Shown here: positions 63,113-64,000 of the stretch, piece by piece | Layout of the letters: each line of letters opens with the position of its first letter | Numbering within the stretch: position 1 is the first letter of the stretch | Source: Deltaproteobacteria bacterium | GTDB taxonomy: Bacteria; Desulfobacterota; Desulfobacteria; Desulfobacterales; JAFDMD01 | Reading direction: 5' to 3' | Length of the DNA: 64,000 bases | NCBI GenBank assembly: GCA_019306065.1 | Contig: JAFDMF010000004.1 | Location: 1 to 64,000, forward strand | Notes under the pieces: model-generated | Seen by the model: the letters and a program-made list of their open reading frames with translations, nothing else | Database searches by the model: none | What the model was told of the DNA's origin: nothing | Translations under genes and position numbers: made by a program

Positions 63113-64000
63113 ATGATTGAAAAAAAAAGTATTAAATTTTTATTTGCGGCAGTTTTGGCATTTATGCTTGCATTCGGGATAAGCGCTCCGCTTAAAGCCG
63201 AAGATACAACCGTAAAAATCGGAAACATAATCCCGCTATCAGGTCCGTCTGCTTCATTAGGCGAACAGGGAAAATATGCCCGTGAAATGGCGGTTAAAGA
63301 AATCAATGACGCAGGGGGCATAAAATCTTTGGGCGGCGCAAAACTCGAAATGGCGTATGCAGATTCCGAATCAAAGCCCGAAAAAGGAGTATCCGAAGCA
63401 GAACGACTAATAAACACCGAAAAAGTAAACATTCTTACAGGCTGTTGGAATTCGGCGGTTACATATCCGGTAACGGCAGTGGCGGAAAAATACGGCACGC
63501 CCTTTGTAGTTCCCGTATCCGTGTCGGATAAAATTACAGAACAAGGATTTAAAACAGTATTCAGAATAGCCGCAAAAGACAGCTGGTGGACAAGAGATCA
63601 GTTTGCGTTTTTAAAAGACATGGAAAAAGAATTTAACGGTCCCGTTAAAAAACTTGCTTTTGTATATGAAAACGGAGACTGGGGACAAGGATTTGCCCAG
63701 CAATGGAAAAAACTTGCCGAAAAAGGCGGATACGAAGTTGTTTTAGACGAGCCTTATCCCTCTTCGGCTACGGATCTAAGCCCTGTTGTTCAAAAAATAA
63801 AACGCTCCGGAGCGGAAGTTTTAATGCTTGTTTCAAATGCGGCAGACGCAATATTATTAACCAATACCCTTGCAGATTACAAAGTTAAACTAAAAGCGAT
63901 AATTGCAAGCGGGGGCGGACATGCGGATCCTTCCTTTATAAAAGCTACGGGAAACAACGCGTTAAAATATTTCGATATAGTGGAATGGGAAACAGACATA
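63113..64000 (+). CDS. branched-chain amino-acid-type ABC substrate-binding protein, partial
   Basis: Right-edge partial, 296 codons seen. Signal peptide FLFAAVLAFMLAFGISAPLKA with a likely cut before ED (written in two parts: hydrophobic core FLFAAVLAFMLAF, then GISAPLKA). Peripla_BP_6 (LivK-like) features: VKIGNIIPLSGPSASLGEQG, INDAGGIKSLGGAKLEM, NILTGCWNSAVTYPV, ASGGGHADPSFI. AAAAGGAGA precedes the ATG. Permease and ATPase genes presumably follow beyond the window. Confidence 0.9.
   Translation, partial: MIEKKSIKFLFAAVLAFMLAFGISAPLKAEDTTVKIGNIIPLSGPSASLGEQGKYAREMAVKEINDAGGIKSLGGAKLEMAYADSESKPEKGVSEAERLINTEKVNILTGCWNSAVTYPVTAVAEKYGTPFVVPVSVSDKITEQGFKTVFRIAAKDSWWTRDQFAFLKDMEKEFNGPVKKLAFVYENGDWGQGFAQQWKKLAEKGGYEVVLDEPYPSSATDLSPVVQKIKRSGAEVLMLVSNAADAILLTNTLADYKVKLKAIIASGGGHADPSFIKATGNNALKYFDIVEWETDI

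Overview
The window is about one-third GC and packed with housekeeping genes, with short intergenic gaps. Several gene orders are those usually seen in anaerobic Deltaproteobacteria (Desulfobacterota): HU - holB - ricT (PSP1) - metG; rpsF - rpsR - DUF2232 - rplI; ileS - lspA. Isolated yedF, the futalosine-type menaquinone gene mqnA, a RACo-like corrinoid-protein activator, GTP-type PEP carboxykinase, two-subunit glycine decarboxylase and a TRAP fused permease all fit an anaerobe with amino-acid and C1 metabolism. The phylum is an inference from gene content and order; no rRNA gene is present.

Layout. 1-3.5 kb: a decayed accessory patch with a PhcB-like methyltransferase (cut by the window edge), a split-off sensory domain, a histidine-kinase tail, a broken DMT transporter, a duplicated methyltransferase 5' end and an HTH regulator, followed by a 129-bp element with perfect 26-bp terminal inverted repeats. 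3.5-6.5 kb: yedF, hisI-hisG, and a HigBA module whose toxin carries a nonsense codon. 6.5-15.2 kb (minus): gcvH-gcvPA-gcvPB-lipB-lipA, then HU-holB-ricT-metG. 15.4-17.9 kb: tRNA-Pro and a two-gene restriction-modification system whose nuclease has four zinc ribbons inserted between its catalytic residues. 18-30 kb (minus): pckG, nitroreductase, rdgB, a DUF262/DUF3696 relic, a glcD-type oxidase, the ribosomal-protein cluster, a trpG-type amidotransferase, a PHP phosphatase and an intact GATC (DpnII/DpnA-type) restriction-modification pair. 30-42 kb: leuS, lgt, ispF, a formyltransferase/GINT1-like protein, a cyclase-family hydrolase, a MATE pump, cysS and a TRAP permease. 42.8-45.3 kb: a second PhcB-like methyltransferase with a membrane histidine kinase, both broken by 1-base contractions. 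45.6-57 kb: ssb, tatA, an amidohydrolase, cca, mqnA, an NTPase-TPR relic, lspA, ileS, a RelB/YafQ relic, pcm and a YqaA-type membrane protein. 57.5-64 kb: the RACo-like gene with a TPR partner, an AAA/DUF4276 fusion relic, DUF4442, a class III aminotransferase and a branched-chain-amino-acid-type binding protein running off the right edge.

Two themes stand out. First, defence, addiction and signalling genes are mostly wrecks, while the two restriction-modification systems are intact. Most frame breaks are losses of one base, several of them in A/T runs, accompanied by nonsense codons and large in-frame or fusion deletions. Second, the intergenic DNA carries several repeat families: an AGCGAAGCGAGAAATCCC-type dispersed repeat (seven places), a GTAGAGA hairpin family with a TTTGTATCT tail (about five places), long inverted repeats, and a degenerate 20-22-bp tandem array. 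The zinc-ribbon nuclease/methyltransferase pair and the two PhcB-like methyltransferase/kinase loci are the best candidates for an undescribed system.
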